A stretch of DNA of 46,690 nucleotides from Pseudolabrys sp. (GTDB lineage Bacteria > Pseudomonadota > Alphaproteobacteria > Rhizobiales > Xanthobacteraceae), in the NCBI GenBank assembly GCA_022841665.1, contig JALHRB010000028.1:1-46690 (forward strand). Direction: 5' to 3'. Below, piece after piece: positions 30,667-39,447 of the stretch (its first letter is position 1; every line of letters starts with the position of its first letter). The position numbers and the translations under genes were made by a program. Below the pieces are notes generated by a model that was not told the origin of the DNA, did not search any database, and saw only the letters and a list, made by a program, of their open reading frames with translations.

Positions 30667-31323
30667 ATGCAGGAGACCGTGGCGACCCATCTCATCTCGG
30701 CGGAATTCTTCGCGCGCGTGCGCGAGCGGCTGACGCTCGACGTGCCGGAAGGCCTGAACGATCCGAACGTGACGCCCCAGCGCGGCGACCACGACGCCGA
30801 TCCCGTCATGGCCAAGATCGCGCAGGTGCGCCCCATCCGTCCTGCCGCCGTCTTGGTCGGGATCGTCGAGCATGCGGAGCCGACGGTGCTGTTGACGCAG
30901 CGGGCGCAGCATCTGCCCGACCATCCGGGGCAGATATCGTTTCCTGGCGGCAAGATCGACAAGAGCGACAATACGCCGCTCGACTCCGCGCTGCGCGAGG
31001 CGGAGGAGGAGATCGGGCTCGACCGCGCGCATGTCGAGCCGCTCGGCTATCTCGATCTCTACATGACGACGCTCGGCTACCGCATCGTGCCGGTGGTCGC
31101 CCGGGTGAAGCCCGGGTTCTCGCTCACCCTCAACCTCAGCGAGGTCGACAACGCGTTCGAGGTGCCGCTGTCCTTCGTGATGGATATCGCCAACCACCAG
31201 CGCCATTCGCGCGACTGGCAGGGCATGACGCGGCATTATTACGCAATCACCTTCGGCGAGCGTTACATTTGGGGCGTCACCGCTGGTATCCTGCGCAATC
31301 TTTACGATCGGATTTATCGATGA
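30667..31323 (+). CDS. NUDIX CoA pyrophosphatase (NudL-like)
   Basis: 218 residues. The UPF0035-type motif LLTQRAQHLPDHPGQISFPG directly precedes the NUDIX box GGKIDKSDNTPLDSALREAE then EEIGL, a combination specific to CoA/acyl-CoA pyrophosphatases that yield 3',5'-ADP and phosphopantetheine. ATG 30667 follows the DUF1285 stop by one base; GGGAG lies upstream. In this genome type the gene is usually followed by the CCA-adding enzyme gene, as here after a small membrane protein gene. Confidence 0.93.
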   Translation: MQETVATHLISAEFFARVRERLTLDVPEGLNDPNVTPQRGDHDADPVMAKIAQVRPIRPAAVLVGIVEHAEPTVLLTQRAQHLPDHPGQISFPGGKIDKSDNTPLDSALREAEEEIGLDRAHVEPLGYLDLYMTTLGYRIVPVVARVKPGFSLTLNLSEVDNAFEVPLSFVMDIANHQRHSRDWQGMTRHYYAITFGERYIWGVTAGILRNLYDRIYR

Positions 31324-31349
31324 TGGCTGGGCGCGATCACTTTACTAAT

Positions 31350-31467
31350 CCCTCCCCCGCAGGGGGAGGGTGGTCGGCGAAGCCGACCGGGTGGGGGATG
31401 CGATGCAACCTTGACCCCACCCGGCCGCTCGCTCCGCTCGCGTCGACCCTCCCCTTGCAGGGGAGGG
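31350..31467. repeat. Repeat pair, CCCTCCCCC family
   Basis: Hairpin CCCTCCCCCGCAGGGGGAGG at the left (31350-31370) and CCCTCCCCTTGCAGGGGAGG at the right (31447-31467), with GGTCGGCGAAGCCGACCGGG and GACCCCACCCGG between. Near twin of 33547-33667. It supplies the purine-rich tract ahead of the DUF6111 gene. Confidence 0.85.
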
Positions 31468-31480
31468 ATGGAGCTAGACG

Positions 31481-31747
31481 ATGATCCGCCCCGTCCTCAC
31501 CGAGTTGCTGCTCTTCGTCACGCCCTTCGCGCTCTACGTGGTGTTCCTGTGGGCGACCAAGGCGGGCATCATGGATGCGGAATCCTGGCCGATCTCGCGC
31601 ATCGCCTGGCTCACCATCGCGGCGCTGCTGCTGGTGGTCGGCAGTTTCGTCTACTTCGCGCATTTCTCCGGCGCGCCGCCGGGCGCGCGCTACGTGCCGG
31701 CGCATATCGATGAGAGCGGGAAATTCGTGCCGGGGACGACCCGGTGA
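31481..31747 (+). CDS. DUF6111-like small membrane protein
   Basis: 88 residues with two transmembrane helices (about 5-27 and 43-62) and a short soluble tail (PPGARYVPAHIDESGKFVPG). MIRPVLTELLLFVTPFALYV is characteristic of DUF6111, a family of unknown function in Rhizobiales. GGAG precedes the ATG, partly provided by the adjoining repeat. It lies between the CoA pyrophosphatase and CCA-adding enzyme genes on the same strand and is probably cotranscribed. Confidence 0.82.
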   Translation: MIRPVLTELLLFVTPFALYVVFLWATKAGIMDAESWPISRIAWLTIAALLLVVGSFVYFAHFSGAPPGARYVPAHIDESGKFVPGTTR

Positions 31748-31773
31748 TGGTCGCGATATGTGAAGCCGTTATT

Positions 31774-31903
31774 CCCCTCCCCACACGCGCTCTTGCGCGT
31801 GGCGGGGAGGGGTTAGGGGTGGGGGGCGCTGCTTGTCCACAAAGAATTCCCCCCACCCCCGACCCCTCCCCACCGCTCCGCTTCGCTTCGCGGGGGGAGG
31901 GGA
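31774..31903. repeat. Repeat pair, CCCCTCCCC family, abutting cca
   Basis: CCCCTCCCCACACGCGCTCT pairs with GCGTGGCGGGGAGGGG at the left; at the right CCCCTCCCCACCGCTCCGCT ends in CGGGGGGAGGGGAG. The right purine tract (31891-31903) ends 13 bases before the cca start codon. Confidence 0.8.
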
Positions 31904-31916
31904 GTATCGGTGCCGC

Positions 31917-33164
31917 ATGACCTCCAAGGGCCGCACCGACCGCAGGCTCGACGCCGCCTGGCTCACCGCCGGTCCGTTGCCGCGCCTGCTCGGCGTGCTC
32001 GACCGCGACGACGAGGAAGCGCGCGTGGTCGGCGGCGCGGTGCGCAACGCGCTGATCGGCGCGCCCATCCACGAGATCGACGTCGCCACCACCGCCGTGC
32101 CGGACGAAGTCGTGCGGCGCGTGACGGCGGCCGGCTTCAAGCCGGTGCCGACCGGCATCGCGCACGGCACGATCACCGTGGTGATCGACAAGCACCCGTT
32201 TGAGGTGACGACCTTGCGCCTCGACGTCGAGACCTACGGCCGTCACGCCAAGGTCGCCTTCGGCCGCGACTGGGAAGGCGACGCGCACCGGCGCGACTTC
32301 ACCATCAACGCGTTGTCGGCAACGCGCGACGGCGCGGTCTACGATTACGCTGGCGGATTAGCCGACCTCGAAGCGCGGCGCGTGCGCTTCATCGGCGACG
32401 CGCAGGCGCGCATCGCCGAGGACTACCTGCGCATTTTGCGTTTCTTCCGCTTCCACGCGGCTTATGGCCACGACGCCCCCGATCCGGCCGGGCTTGCCGC
32501 CTGCATCGCCGGCCGCGGCGGGCTCGACCAGCTCTCGCGCGAGCGCGTGCGCATGGAGCTCATGAAGCTGTTGCTGGCGCCGCGCGCAGCGCCGACGCTC
32601 GTCGTAATGGCCGACGCCGGCCTGCTCACGCGCGTGCTCGCCGGCGTGCCTTATCTCGCCGCCTTCGAAGCCATGACGAAAGTCGAGGCGGCCGCCGGCA
32701 CCGCCCCCGACGCGACGCAGCGCCTCGCCGCGCTTGCCGTCGCCATCCCCGAGGACGCGGAGCGGCTGTGGGAGAAGCTGCGCCTGACCAATGCCGAGCA
32801 CGCGCGGCTTGCCGCCATGGGCGAGCATTGGCGGCACGTGTCGCCGGCCACGGGCGAGGCGGCGGCGCGCGCGCTGCTCTATCGCCTCAAGCCCGAGGCC
32901 TTCACCGACTGCGTGCTGCTGGCCTGGGCGCGTTCGCGCGCTTCCGATCGCGACGAGCGCTGGCGCGCGCTGGCGGCGCTGCCTTCGCGCTGGAGCGTGC
33001 CGGCCTTCCCGCTCAAGGCGGCCGACTTCATCGCGCGCGGAATTGCGAAAGGGCCGGCGCTCGGCGAAGCCCTTCGGGCGGCGGAAGAAGCCTGGATCGC
33101 GGCGGATTTTCCGGGCGATGCGGCTTCGCTCAAGCGGATCGCCGATAAGGCGGCCGCAAGCTGA
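31917..33164 (+). CDS. cca: CCA-adding tRNA nucleotidyltransferase / poly(A) polymerase family
   Basis: 415 residues. Nucleotidyltransferase head: VVGGAVRNALIG (38-49), then HEIDVATTA, where the catalytic pair is E53-x-D55 rather than the usual D-x-D, and RRDFTINAL (125-133). The neck/body includes FIGDAQARIAEDYLRILRFF, which binds the tRNA acceptor arm. The enzyme adds or repairs the 3' CCA of tRNA. ATG 31917 gives the normal start; the longer open frame from 31833 is repeat DNA. The E-x-D variant is, as far as I recall, not rare in Rhizobiales. Confidence 0.93.
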   Translation: MTSKGRTDRRLDAAWLTAGPLPRLLGVLDRDDEEARVVGGAVRNALIGAPIHEIDVATTAVPDEVVRRVTAAGFKPVPTGIAHGTITVVIDKHPFEVTTLRLDVETYGRHAKVAFGRDWEGDAHRRDFTINALSATRDGAVYDYAGGLADLEARRVRFIGDAQARIAEDYLRILRFFRFHAAYGHDAPDPAGLAACIAGRGGLDQLSRERVRMELMKLLLAPRAAPTLVVMADAGLLTRVLAGVPYLAAFEAMTKVEAAAGTAPDATQRLAALAVAIPEDAERLWEKLRLTNAEHARLAAMGEHWRHVSPATGEAAARALLYRLKPEAFTDCVLLAWARSRASDRDERWRALAALPSRWSVPAFPLKAADFIARGIAKGPALGEALRAAEEAWIAADFPGDAASLKRIADKAAAS

Positions 33165-33289
33165 AAGCCGCGCGCCGGCTTTGCATAAATGCTCTTTTTA
33201 GTTGTAAAGTGACGCAGCGCGCGCTTGTAACCGGCTTGCAATCGGCGCCGGTCGTCCAGATTTCAAGCTTGCTAACTAAAAGGGTTGCG

Positions 33290-33538
33290 ATGCCACGCAC
33301 CGACCGCCCGCAGGATCTCGCCCGCCGCCTCCGGCAGGGGAGCTACCGCCGCAAGCTCGCGCGCGACGCCTTCCGGCGCGAGACCTTCGCGCTGCCGCGC
33401 GCCGCCGCGCGCGAAAAGGCGCGCGAGTTCTTCCGCCGCTTTCCGAAGGCCGCTTACATGACCGAGATCGAGAGCTGGCGCGAATTGCCCGGCGACGAAA
33501 TCGAGTTCACCATGCGCCGGCTGCCGACGGCGGACTGA
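33290..33538 (+). CDS. Conserved small hypothetical protein
   Basis: 82 residues, very rich in Arg and aromatic residues (QGSYRRKLARDAFRRETFAL, EKAREFFRRFPKAAYMTEIE). It ends in a short beta-like segment (GDEIEFTMRRLP). No family recognised. ATG 33290 follows AAAGGG. It is flanked by the cca gene and a repeat pair, on the same strand as its neighbours. Composition fits the chromosome, and the absence of rare codons supports a real gene. Confidence 0.7.
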   Translation: MPRTDRPQDLARRLRQGSYRRKLARDAFRRETFALPRAAAREKAREFFRRFPKAAYMTEIESWRELPGDEIEFTMRRLPTAD

Positions 33539-33546
33539 TTTGATTT

Positions 33547-33667
33547 CCCTCCCCCTGAAAGGGGGAGGGTCAGGGAGCGGCTCCATAACGTGCGAACACG
33601 ATTGCCTGACGCAGTTGACCCCCACCCGATCCGCTTCGCGGATCGACCTCCCCCTTGCAGGGGAAGG
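33547..33667. repeat. Repeat pair, CCCTCCCCC family
   Basis: CCCTCCCCCTGAAAGGGGGA at the left, GATCCGC-TTC-GCGGATC (33628-33644) in the middle, CCTCCCCCTTGCAGGGGAAG at the right. Same order of parts as 31350-31467. The right end provides AAGGTAAAGGA before the DM13 gene. Confidence 0.85.
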
Positions 33668-33682
33668 TAAAGGAAACGACCG

Positions 33683-34177
33683 ATGCGGAGCTTCTGGCGC
33701 GGTCTGGCGATCTTCCTGCTCGGCGGGCTTCTCGGCACCGGCTTCGGCGTCGCGCTCGGCTTCTTTCTGTTTCCCTACGTGTTCCCGCCGCCGCCCGCGG
33801 CCGAGCAACTGAGCGAAGCCGACCGCTCGGCCCTGCACGCCACCGGCACCTTCATCCACGCCAATCCGTCCGACCCGATCCATTGGGGGCGTGGCAAGGT
33901 GAGCGTCTACGAGCGCACGGTGTTCCTCGAGCCCGACTTCGAAGTCGGGCCGGGGCCGAAATATCACGTCTACCTCGTGCCGGCGGCGAGCATCCGCAAC
34001 GAGGCGGCGGTGAAGGACGCGATGTTCGTCGACCTTGGCCGCCTGCGCGCCTTCAAGGGCAGCCAGCGCTACGCGATCCCCGCCGGCCTCGACCTGTCGA
34101 AATATCCGAGCGTGGTGATCTGGTGCGAGCAGTTCTCGGTGCTGATCTCGCCGGCCGATCTGACGGCGGCGCGCTAA
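33683..34177 (+). CDS. DM13-domain membrane-anchored protein
   Basis: 164 residues: one N-terminal transmembrane helix (about 7-34, Gly/Leu/Phe-rich), then a DM13 domain from about residue 50 (GTFIHANPSDPIHWGRGKVS, YHVYLVPAAS, FVDLGRLRAFKGSQRYAIPA) ending with VVIWCEQFSVLIS, where the single Cys is the family's conserved one. DM13 is proposed to be an electron-transfer or haem/flavin-linked domain; in bacteria it faces the periplasm. AAGGAAACG lies before the ATG. Confidence 0.87.
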   Translation: MRSFWRGLAIFLLGGLLGTGFGVALGFFLFPYVFPPPPAAEQLSEADRSALHATGTFIHANPSDPIHWGRGKVSVYERTVFLEPDFEVGPGPKYHVYLVPAASIRNEAAVKDAMFVDLGRLRAFKGSQRYAIPAGLDLSKYPSVVIWCEQFSVLISPADLTAAR

Positions 34178-34194
34178 TCGGGGCGACGCGTTTC

Positions 34195-34384
34195 ACCTCT
34201 CCCCGCGTGCGGGGAGAGGTCGCCCGCCGAAGCATTAGCGAAGGCGGGCGGGTGAGGGGGCTTCACCGCGTTCCGGGCGTAGAAGAAAGCCCCTCACCCG
34301 GCTCGCGCCATAGCACGGAGTAGACGCGCGTCAACGCGCTTATGCGGCGCTCGCCACCCTCTCCCCGTAAGAACGGGGAGAGGG
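34195..34384. repeat. Composite repeat, CCTCTCCCCGC family
   Basis: ACCTCTCCCCGC/GCGGGGAGAGGT hairpin (34195-34220), CGCCCGCC...GGCGGGCG, GGTGAGGGG and CCCCTCACC, and a second hairpin CCCTCTCCCCG/CGGGGAGAGGG (34357-34384). It fills the gap between convergent DM13 and hemF genes and may act as a bidirectional terminator-like barrier. Confidence 0.8.
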
Positions 34385-34391
34385 AAAAAGA

Positions 34392-35279
34392 TCACGGCCA
34401 CTTCACCACCGGCGGCATCGAGGACAGGATCGACTCGACGTTGCCGCCGGTGCGCAGGCCGAAAATCGTGCCGCGGTCGTAGAGCAGATTGAACTCGACA
34501 TAGCGGCCGCGCCGGACCAATTGCTCCTCGCGCTCGGCCTCGCCCCAGGCTTTCGCGAAATTGCGCCGCACCAGCTCGGGATAGACTTTCAGGAAGGCGC
34601 GGCCGACGTCCTGCGTGAAGGCGAAGGCCTTGTCCCAGTCCGCCTCCAGATAGTCGTAGAAGATGCCGCCGATGCCGCGCATCTCGTTGCGGTGCTTGAG
34701 GAAGAAATAGTCGTCGCACCATTTCTTGTATTTGTCGTAGGGCGCGACCGCGTCATGCGCGTCGCAGGCGGCCTTCATCGCGGCGTGGAAGGCGAGCGTG
34801 TCGGAGTCGTCTTGGCGGCGGCGCGCGTCGAGCACCGGCGTCAGGTCGGCGCCGCCGCCGAACCAGGCTTTGGAGGTGACGACGAAGCGGGTATTCATGT
34901 GTACCGCCGGCACGTGCGGATTGTGCAAATGCGCGATCAGCGAGATGCCGGAGGCCCAGAAGCGCGGATCGTCGGCCGCTCCGGGAATCTCCTTGCGGAA
35001 TTCCGGCGCGAACTCGCCGTGCACGGTCGAGCAATGAACGCCGACCTTCTCGAACACGCGCCCGCGCATCATCGACATCACGCCGCCGCCGCCGGGAGAG
35101 CCGGTATGGTCGGTGCGCGCCCATGGCGTGCGCGCAAAGCGCCCCGGCGCGCGCTCGCCGAGCGGCGCGGACGCGGGCAGGGCGTCTTCCACCTGTTCGA
35201 AGGCCGCGCAGATGTCGTCGCGCAAGGTTTCGAACCAGGCGCGCGCTTTCTCTTTACGGCTGTCGAGATCGCTCATCAT
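34392..35279 (-). CDS. hemF: Oxygen-dependent coproporphyrinogen III oxidase
   Basis: 295 residues. HemF decarboxylates coproporphyrinogen III to protoporphyrinogen IX with O2 in the cytoplasm, in haem synthesis. Diagnostic stretches: [20 protein letters not shown], the [20 protein letters not shown] region, [21 protein letters not shown], and the C-terminal [19 protein letters not shown] at 35277-35279 or 35274-35276 is the likely start ([11 protein letters not shown]); the longer open frame adds unrelated residues. Haem and iron genes (mbfA) in the window are not adjacent to it. The brnTA module lies 64 bases upstream. Confidence 0.95.
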   Translation of the reverse strand: MMSDLDSRKEKARAWFETLRDDICAAFEQVEDALPASAPLGERAPGRFARTPWARTDHTGSPGGGGVMSMMRGRVFEKVGVHCSTVHGEFAPEFRKEIPGAADDPRFWASGISLIAHLHNPHVPAVHMNTRFVVTSKAWFGGGADLTPVLDARRRQDDSDTLAFHAAMKAACDAHDAVAPYDKYKKWCDDYFFLKHRNEMRGIGGIFYDYLEADWDKAFAFTQDVGRAFLKVYPELVRRNFAKAWGEAEREEQLVRRGRYVEFNLLYDRGTIFGLRTGGNVESILSSMPPVVKWP

Positions 35280-35343
35280 TTGATTCCGGGCCTGGATAAA
35301 TCGGCAACGCGGCGGCGACCATGAAAGCTGTTCGGCCAACGGC

Positions 35344-35610
35344 TCATTCGGCTTTCAACTTTTCTTCCAGCCAGGACTTGATGAGCGACTGGTAGGGCAT
35401 GTCGCGCTTGTTGGCGGCCACCTTGATGCGGTCGAGCGTTCCTTGCGGCAGGCGCAGCGAGATTGCCGTCGTGCTGAGCTTGAGATTGGGAAAGCGCGCA
35501 CGCTTCGCCTTGCTCCAATCGACATAGTCGGTGGAGTCGTGCGTTTCCCAGAATTTCCGTTCCGCCGCTTCGCTGCGGAATTTCGGAATCGGCTTAAGGG
35601 GCTTGTTCAT
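35344..35610 (-). CDS. brnA: BrnA-type antitoxin
   Basis: 88 residues. The N-terminal half wraps the toxin ([36 protein letters not shown]) and the C-terminal half is a ribbon-helix-helix DNA-binding part ([33 protein letters not shown]). This arrangement matches BrnA and related CopG-like antitoxins. The start overlaps the toxin gene by 17 bases; the order is toxin first, usual for brnTA. Confidence 0.9.
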   Translation of the reverse strand: MNKPLKPIPKFRSEAAERKFWETHDSTDYVDWSKAKRARFPNLKLSTTAISLRLPQGTLDRIKVAANKRDMPYQSLIKSWLEEKLKAE

Positions 35611-35893
35611 AGAGTGCCTTTTCCTTCCGGTTCATGTCGCGCGCGGAAATGATCCGCACCTTCCTGTTGCGGTCGCGCAGCGTGAACGTCACGTGCAGCA
35701 GCCGGCCTTCGGCCGTGGACCCGAGCGCCTGGAACCTCGGCTCGTCCTGACTGTGCTTGACGTCATCCGCGATCAAAGGGTCGCTGAAGAAGACCTGCTC
35801 GGCTTCGATTTGGCTGACGTCGTGCTTGTCGAGGTTCTTGCGGGCATTGCCGTCGTCCCAGTCGAAACCTTCGATGGCGCCGAGGTCGATCAT
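35594..35893 (-). CDS. brnT: BrnT-type ribonuclease toxin
   Basis: 99 residues. BrnT features: FDWDDGNARKNLDKHDVSQI near the N-terminus with the conserved His, EAEQVFFSDPLI, then VTFTLRDRNRKVRIISARDM, the RelE-like strand with catalytic Arg and Ser/Asp. It inhibits translation by RNA cleavage until bound by BrnA. The ATG at 35891-35893 lies two bases from a perfect palindromic operator. Confidence 0.93.
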   Translation of the reverse strand: MIDLGAIEGFDWDDGNARKNLDKHDVSQIEAEQVFFSDPLIADDVKHSQDEPRFQALGSTAEGRLLHVTFTLRDRNRKVRIISARDMNRKEKALYEQAP

Positions 35894-35895
35894 TG

Positions 35896-35918
35896 TTGTA
35901 TATTATGATAATATACAA
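35896..35918. promoter_or_regulatory. brnTA operator
   Basis: TTGTATATTAT-G-ATAATATACAA: perfect 11-bp arms around one base, immediately before brnT. It holds -10-like TATTAT/TATAAT-type sequence, so BrnTA binding would occlude the promoter. Confidence 0.85.
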
Positions 35919-35939
35919 GCGGTCGCAAGGTCCCCGCGC

Positions 35940-36398
35940 TCACCGCCCAAACCCGCCCGTCTGCCGCAGCGCCTCGCCCGCCGCCATGGCGGCCGCCATG
36001 GCGATGTTGAGCGAGCGCAGGCCTTGCCGGATCGGGATGCGCAGCCGCACGTCGGCCGCCTTGTGCACCGCCTCCGGCACGCCGGCGCTCTCGCGCCCGA
36101 GCATCAGCACGTCCTGCGCGCCATAGGCGTGATCGAGGTAGGAACTCTCCGCCGCGGTGGTCAGCAGCACCAGCCGCAGGCGCTCGCGCCGCCGCCAGTC
36201 CTCGAAGGCGGCGAAGGAGGCGTGGCGGACGATTGCGACCCGGTCGAGGTAGTCCATGCCCGCCCGGCGGAAGGCGCGGTCGGTGATCGGGAAGCCGGCC
36301 GGCTCCACAATATGGGCCTCGATTCCGAGGCAGGCGCAGAGCCGCAGAATCGTGCCGGTATTCTGGGGAATATCCGGCTCGTAAAGCGCGATCCGCAT
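35940..36398 (-). CDS. trmL: tRNA (cytidine/uridine-2'-O)-methyltransferase TrmL
   Basis: 152 residues, the length of TrmL, a SPOUT methyltransferase that modifies the wobble base of tRNA-Leu. Knot motifs are complete: LYEPDIPQNTGTILRLCACL, VLMLGRESAGVPEAV and LRIPIRQGLRSLNIAMAAAM. ATG at 36396-36398 gives the standard MRIALYEP start; the frame to 36437 is extra. It is divergent from petA, as in many alphaproteobacteria. Confidence 0.95.
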   Translation of the reverse strand: MRIALYEPDIPQNTGTILRLCACLGIEAHIVEPAGFPITDRAFRRAGMDYLDRVAIVRHASFAAFEDWRRRERLRLVLLTTAAESSYLDHAYGAQDVLMLGRESAGVPEAVHKAADVRLRIPIRQGLRSLNIAMAAAMAAGEALRQTGGFGR

Positions 36399-36659
36399 GG
36401 CCTGTTTCGCCGGCAAGAAGGGGCCGCCTCCAGCCAAAACCGCTCCAGACGAACGATTTGTGCACCGTGCGGGCTGCGGCGCGATAGCGGGCTTGCGCTA
36501 TTACCGCAAGGGTGCCAATAGAACGCCACCAAAGTAGCGCGACCTGCCTTTACCAGGATTGCCGCGAAAAGGTGCGCCCCGCCGCCCTTCGGACCCTGGT
36601 CCTGGGCATCAAGCCGCGGGCGGATGGAATAAAGCCAGCCGGAGGAGAGGGCTCTAGAC

Positions 36660-37187
36660 GTGACGACCGTGTCTTCGGCGGAGCACACGCGCCGCGATTT
36701 CCTTTACATCGCCACCGGCGCCGTCGGCGCGGTGGGCGCCGCGGCGGCCCTGGTGCCGCTGATCGCGCAGATGAACCCCGACGCCTCGACCGTTGCCGCG
36801 GGCGCGCCCATCGAAGTCGATCTCGCCCCGATCGCGGAAGGCCAGATCGTCAAGGTGTTCTGGCGCTCGAAGCCGATCTTCATCTCCCACCGCTCGAAGA
36901 AGGAGATCGAGGAGGCGCAGAAGGTCAATGTCGGCACCCTGCCGGACCCCGAGCCCGACTCGGCGCGCGTCAAGCAGGGCCATGACCCGTGGCTGGTCGT
37001 GATCGGCATCTGCACCCATCTCGGCTGCATCCCGCTCGCCCACCAGGGCGAGTACAACGGCTTCTTCTGCCCCTGCCACGGCTCGGCCTACGACACGTCG
37101 GGCCGCATCCGCAAAGGTCCGGCGCCGAAGAATCTCCCGCTGCCGCCCTATCAATTCGTCTCCGACACCAAGATCCGGATCGGTTGA
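36660..37187 (+). CDS. petA: Ubiquinol-cytochrome c reductase iron-sulfur (Rieske) subunit
   Basis: 175 residues. [11 protein letters not shown] is a twin-arginine export signal preceding the single membrane helix (about 20-38). The 2Fe-2S ligands are in CTHLGC (C118, H120, C123) and CPCHGS (C137, C139, H140). GTG start at 36660 with GGAGGAGAGG (36641-36650) nine bases upstream. First gene of the bc1 operon; petB follows after 32 bases. Confidence 0.97.
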   Translation: MTTVSSAEHTRRDFLYIATGAVGAVGAAAALVPLIAQMNPDASTVAAGAPIEVDLAPIAEGQIVKVFWRSKPIFISHRSKKEIEEAQKVNVGTLPDPEPDSARVKQGHDPWLVVIGICTHLGCIPLAHQGEYNGFFCPCHGSAYDTSGRIRKGPAPKNLPLPPYQFVSDTKIRIG

Positions 37188-37219
37188 TCCGCGGCGTCGT
37201 TTTTCTTGAAGGTTCGAAC

Positions 37220-38452
37220 ATGAGCGGACACTCGACCTACCAGCCGCAGAACAAGTTTCTGCAATGGTTCGAGAAGCGGTTGCCGATCGGCGGCCTCATT
37301 CATTCTTCTTTCGTCGCCTATCCGACGCCGCGCAACCTGAACTACTGGTGGACCTTCGGCGGCATCCTCTCGTTCATGCTCGGCGTGCAGATCATCACCG
37401 GCATCGTGCTGGCGATGCACTACACCCCGCACGTCGACTTCGCCTTCAAGTCGGTCGAGGCCATCATGCGCGACGTCAACTACGGTTGGCTGTTGCGCTA
37501 CCTGCACGCCAACGGCGCGTCGATGTTCTTCTTCGCCGTCTACATCCACATGTTCCGCGGCATCTATTACGGGTCCTACAAGGAGCCGCGCGAGGTGCTG
37601 TGGATTCTCGGCGTCATCATCTACCTGCTGATGATGGCCACCGGCTTCATGGGCTACGTGCTGGTCTGGGGCCAGATGAGCTTCTGGGCGGCCACCGTCA
37701 TCACCAATCTGTTCTCGGCCATTCCCGGCATCGGCGACCCGATCGTCACCTGGCTGTGGGGCGGCTACGCCGTCGGCAACCCGACGCTGAACCGCTTCTA
37801 CTCGCTGCACTACCTGTTGCCCTTCGCGATCGCGGGCGTCGTCATCCTGCACGTCTGGGCGCTGCACGTGGTCGGCCAGAACAACCCGACCGGCATCGAG
37901 CCGAAGTCCGACAAGGACACCGTGCCGTTCACGCCCTACGCCACCGTGAAGGACGGCTTCTTCATGGTCGTGTTCATGATCCTGTTGGCCTGGTTCGTGT
38001 TCTACCTGCCGAACTTCATGGGCCATGCCGACAACTACATCCCGGCCAACCCGGCGGTGACGCCCGCGCACATCGTGCCGGAGTGGTACTACCTGCCGTT
38101 CTACGCGATCCTGCGCGCCATTCCCGACAAGCTGATGGGCGTGGTGGCGCTGTTCGCCTCGATCCTGATCCTGGCCTTCCTGCCCTGGCTCGACACCTCG
38201 CGCGTGCGTTCGGCGCGCTACCGGCCGCTGTTCAAGCAGTTCTTCTGGCTCTGGGTGGTGGTGTGCATCGGGCTCGGCTGGCTCGGCGCCAAGCCCGCGG
38301 AAGGCATCTACGTGATCCTCTCGCGCATCTTAACCGTCTACTACTTCGCGTTCTTCATCGTCGTGCTGCCGCTGCTCGGCATCTTCGAGAAGACCAAGCC
38401 GGTGCCGAATTCGATTTCGGACGCGGTTCTGGACGGAAAAGCGAAAGCGTGA
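37220..38452 (+). CDS. petB: Cytochrome b of the bc1 complex
   Basis: 410 residues, full length, with eight transmembrane helices. Haem-ligating histidines lie in [20 protein letters not shown] and [20 protein letters not shown]; the Qo-site PEWY is in [14 protein letters not shown]. It ends at 38452, 14 bases before the cytochrome c1 ATG, so b and c1 are separate proteins here. The start codon follows TTGAAGG. Oxidises ubiquinol within the inner membrane. Confidence 0.97.
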   Translation: MSGHSTYQPQNKFLQWFEKRLPIGGLIHSSFVAYPTPRNLNYWWTFGGILSFMLGVQIITGIVLAMHYTPHVDFAFKSVEAIMRDVNYGWLLRYLHANGASMFFFAVYIHMFRGIYYGSYKEPREVLWILGVIIYLLMMATGFMGYVLVWGQMSFWAATVITNLFSAIPGIGDPIVTWLWGGYAVGNPTLNRFYSLHYLLPFAIAGVVILHVWALHVVGQNNPTGIEPKSDKDTVPFTPYATVKDGFFMVVFMILLAWFVFYLPNFMGHADNYIPANPAVTPAHIVPEWYYLPFYAILRAIPDKLMGVVALFASILILAFLPWLDTSRVRSARYRPLFKQFFWLWVVVCIGLGWLGAKPAEGIYVILSRILTVYYFAFFIVVLPLLGIFEKTKPVPNSISDAVLDGKAKA

Positions 38453-38466
38453 GCGGGGGAAACGTC

Positions 38467-39357
38467 ATGACGATGCAACGCACCATCCTCGCTCTCACGC
38501 TTGCCGGCAGCCTGGCCGCCGCCGTTGCGGCGCCCGCCTTCGCGCAGGAGCATAGCCACGAGACCCCGCAGCCGCCGGGCAACAAGTGGTCCTTCGCCGG
38601 CCCGTTCGGCAAGTACGACGAGGCGCAGCTCCAGCGCGGCTTCAAGGTCTACAAGGAAGTCTGCGCGTCCTGCCACTCGCTGAGCATGGTGGCGTTCCGC
38701 AACCTCGCCGATCCGGGCGGCCCCGGCTATTCGCCGGCGCAGGCGGCCGCGGTGGCGGCCGAATACAAGATCAAGGATCTCGACGACAAGGGCGAGCCGA
38801 TCGAGCGCGACGGCCGCGCGGCCGACTATTTCCCGCCGCCGTTCCCGAACGACAGGGCCGCGGCGGCCGCCAACGGCGGTGTCGCGCCGCCCGACCTCTC
38901 GACCATCGCCAAGGCGCGCACCTACGAGCGCGGCTTCCCATGGTTCGTGTTCGACATATTCACGCAGTACCAGGAGCAGGGCCCGGACTACCTCGTGGCG
39001 CTGCTCAAGGGCTACGAGGACCCGCCGCAGGGCTTCCAGCTGCCGCCGGGCGGCAACTACAACAAGTACTTCCCCGGCCACGCCATCGCCATGCCGAAGC
39101 CGCTGCAGGACGGCCAGGTGACCTACGACGACGGCGCGCCGCAGACGCTCGACCAATACGCCAAGGACGTTTCCGCCTTCCTGATGTGGGCGGCCGAGCC
39201 GCACTTGGTGGCGCGCAAGCGCTTGGGCTTCCAGGTCATGATCTTCCTGATCGTGCTGGCCGGCCTCATGTACTTCACCAAGAAGAAGGTGTGGCACGAG
39301 GTCGAGAAGCCGCGCGAGATCGCGGCCGGGCAGGACCCGTCCAAGACGACGCTCTGA
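38467..39357 (+). CDS. petC: Cytochrome c1 of the bc1 complex
   Basis: 296 residues: signal peptide of about 26 residues (ending APAFAQ), haem c attachment CASCH (C66, C69, H70), the acidic/Ala-rich interdomain region, the axial methionine region PGHAIAMPKPL, and a C-terminal membrane anchor (RLGFQVMIFLIVLAGLMYF) followed by a basic tail. GGGGGAAA lies before the ATG. Last gene of petABC, closed by the terminator at 39376-39405. Confidence 0.97.
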   Translation: MTMQRTILALTLAGSLAAAVAAPAFAQEHSHETPQPPGNKWSFAGPFGKYDEAQLQRGFKVYKEVCASCHSLSMVAFRNLADPGGPGYSPAQAAAVAAEYKIKDLDDKGEPIERDGRAADYFPPPFPNDRAAAAANGGVAPPDLSTIAKARTYERGFPWFVFDIFTQYQEQGPDYLVALLKGYEDPPQGFQLPPGGNYNKYFPGHAIAMPKPLQDGQVTYDDGAPQTLDQYAKDVSAFLMWAAEPHLVARKRLGFQVMIFLIVLAGLMYFTKKKVWHEVEKPREIAAGQDPSKTTL

Positions 39358-39375
39358 TCGTCGCGCAGATGTCGC

Positions 39376-39405
39376 AAAGGGCCCCCACGCGGGGCCCTTT
39401 GTTTT
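39376..39405 (+). terminator. Rho-independent terminator of petABC
   Basis: Ten-bp stem AAAGGGCCCC (39376-39385) and GGGGCCCTTT (39391-39400), five-base loop, then GTTTT. It can also serve the convergent DUF429 gene weakly. Confidence 0.92.
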
Positions 39406-39447
39406 AGAGCATTATCGCGCGTGCGGCGGCGATATTCGTGGGCTGAG

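Noticed and set aside
37264-39357. 697-codon frame joining petB antiphase sequence to cytochrome c1
   Set aside because: The first part is an out-of-frame reading of petB; cytochrome c1 has its own signal peptide, ATG and ribosome binding site at 38467.
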